Assembly (NCBI GenBank): GCA_013397075.1
Contig: VWZS01000217.1
Location: 7,255-71,254 of the forward strand
Direction of reading: 5' to 3'
Length of the DNA stretch: 64,000 nt
Source: Rhabdornis inornatus
Lineage: Eukaryota > Chordata > Aves > Passeriformes > Rhabdornithidae
In this document: positions 62,601 through 64,000 of the stretch, piece after piece
Layout: each line of letters opens with the position of its first letter
Numbering within the stretch: position 1 is the first letter of the stretch
Made by a program: the position numbers and the translations under genes
The notes under the pieces: generated by a model
What the model was told of the DNA's origin: nothing
Database searches by the model: none
The model's input: only the letters and a program-made list of their open reading frames with translations

Positions 62601-64000
62601 ATCTGATGACATTAGTCCTGTTGCAATCTGGAAACAGAGATAGAAATACAGTGCAGGGGAATACTCGTGGGATGCTCAACTATTAGGTTTTACTACCCCC
62701 CAAAGAAGGTCACAAAATAACTCAGTTCATCATCAGCTCAATGTGGGGAATTTGGGGATTGTATATTATACTGGTGTGATCTTACTGCTTAGACTTCCTT
62801 GAAGTGAAGTGTGAGCCTGCAGACTGCTGTTTTTAAGAGAGGAGGTGGTAAATTCACCATTAATTTTTAATAATTTTTACATACGTGGTGAGAGCGCCCA
62901 TTACTTGGGAGGGAAGAAAATGTGTAGACTCAAAGTAAAATCAGTCCCAAGCCCTGACATGACACTGCTGCCTCTTTGCCGGCTGTCAGCCATGTAAAGT
63001 CACCGCACTCTGGGGGCTCCCATGTCAATGGCTGTCAACCCAGCAATTAAGTCAAGATAAAGCAACTTACAGAGGAAAAGCCAAATGTTTACAAGTTTTA
63101 AAGCAGAGAGGTAAACAAAGACTCTCCACTCATTGGGCCATTGCTTAAGCACAGCCGCCTCTGACATTTTACCTTAAAACCTAATAAAGTGAGTGTTTTT
63201 GATCTAGGACAACACAATAACAGGGTCAGTCAATGCTCCTAAATGAGAAATTCAGTTGTGGGTGGTAAATTCAGGAGGTTCCTGAATCAGGGAAAGAAAG
63301 GCCATGTCAAATACGCTGTTCATGAAAGAGAGGCAAAGACCCAGTCTATTTCCTACTATTTACCATAACCTTTTCCACTGCTGTTCCACCAGTGAGTGCC
63401 ATTGCCTCCAAACCACCGATCGCTCATGCTGGACTAGCAGAAAGGGAATGAAATATGACTATAGCTTAGTAAGGGAGGCCAAAACAACCACCTCCCTTAG
63501 CTTAAACAGAGGTAAAAGGGCTGAAGGTCACCTTTTTCATGGCCTTACATTTCCTCAATACCGATCCCGTAGTACAAACAAAATCTCAGTTTGGGGGTGG
63601 GGGAGAGGAGCTGCAGAGGAACTAGGACTCAGCCTGAAGGAAAAGGCAAATGGAGATGCAGGAAGGGGAGAATTTCCTGTGGCTTCGTAAGCTATGCAGC
63701 AGCAGAGTGCAGGGCATCTCTACTGGGTAACAAAGCACAACTCAAATCCACTTATTTCCTCACCACTGCATGAAGAACACCAAAGACAGGAGCTAAGCAA
63801 AAGTTAGCCCCCTTTCTTGAAAGAGCTCCTTTCATCTTTTTTCCTTGTGTTTGAGTGAGAACACAGCATTTGCTAAGCTGAAATATTTTCCTTGTGTTTG
63901 CATTTTATATACAAATAGCAGCATCTGTCTTGGCTCTGAGGCCTAGAACCAAAAATCTGACAGAAACAGAGCCCTTGTGCCCTCCTGCTATCCCCATGGC
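56605..64000 (-). other. LHFPL2: LHFPL2 intron (partial)
   Basis: At least 7.4 kb upstream of the last exon on the minus strand, running off the window. It is unusually free of recognisable CR1 or LTR pieces compared with the SCAMP1 introns. It contains a quasi-palindrome at 61573-61622. I found no other LHFPL2 exon; reading frames here look like chance. Confidence 0.7.
61573..61622. repeat. Quasi-palindrome (hairpin-forming)
   Basis: ATTAGTACTAGTGTACTA pairs with TAGTACACTAATGTACTAAT: 18 base pairs with one 2-base bulge and a 12-base loop. The loop itself repeats TTAGTACACTA. Confidence 0.85.

Overview
This is avian nuclear DNA, and a songbird is the best guess. The main evidence is repeated CR1 LINE fragments (the dominant bird retrotransposon) and bird-type ERV LTR pieces. 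A vertebrate SCAMP1 gene is complete and lies next to LHFPL2, the neighbour I recall from the human genome. There are no bacterial operons, CRISPR arrays or tRNA/rRNA genes. Most long reading frames in the window are chance or CR1 debris.

Layout: 1-5850 is AT-rich intergenic DNA, broken by a 90-bp GC-rich element that is an inverted copy of part of the promoter. 5850-6800 is a CpG-island promoter with GC boxes, an ETS site and a YY1-like site. SCAMP1 (+ strand) runs from an ATG at 6522 to a TAG at 46143-46145. All nine coding exons can be placed with GT..AG junctions, and they join without a break into 339 codons plus stop. Its introns hold most of the transposable elements: an ERVL-like LTR and a 1.5-kb CR1 in intron 1; two LTR pieces, three CR1 pieces and a G/T-only tract in intron 2; a nearly full-length CR1 (ORF1 and ORF2 parts, a nested LTR and an assembly gap) in intron 4; a CpG-rich patch, an AT microsatellite and an old CR1 in intron 5.

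The SCAMP1 3' UTR probably ends near 49035. After about 3.7 kb of intergenic DNA comes the convergent LHFPL2 gene on the minus strand. Only its last coding exon (56348-56604), its 3' UTR (to about 52735) and part of the preceding intron (to the window end) are present.

SCAMP1 is a four-pass membrane protein of post-Golgi and endosomal recycling vesicles. LHFPL2 is a tetraspan LHFPL-family protein. They are neighbours, with no sign of a shared pathway. I found no convincing new biological system. The best leads are the inverted promoter duplication, the nearly complete CR1 with its nested LTR, the CpG-rich last SCAMP1 exon, and a short strong quasi-palindrome in the LHFPL2 intron.
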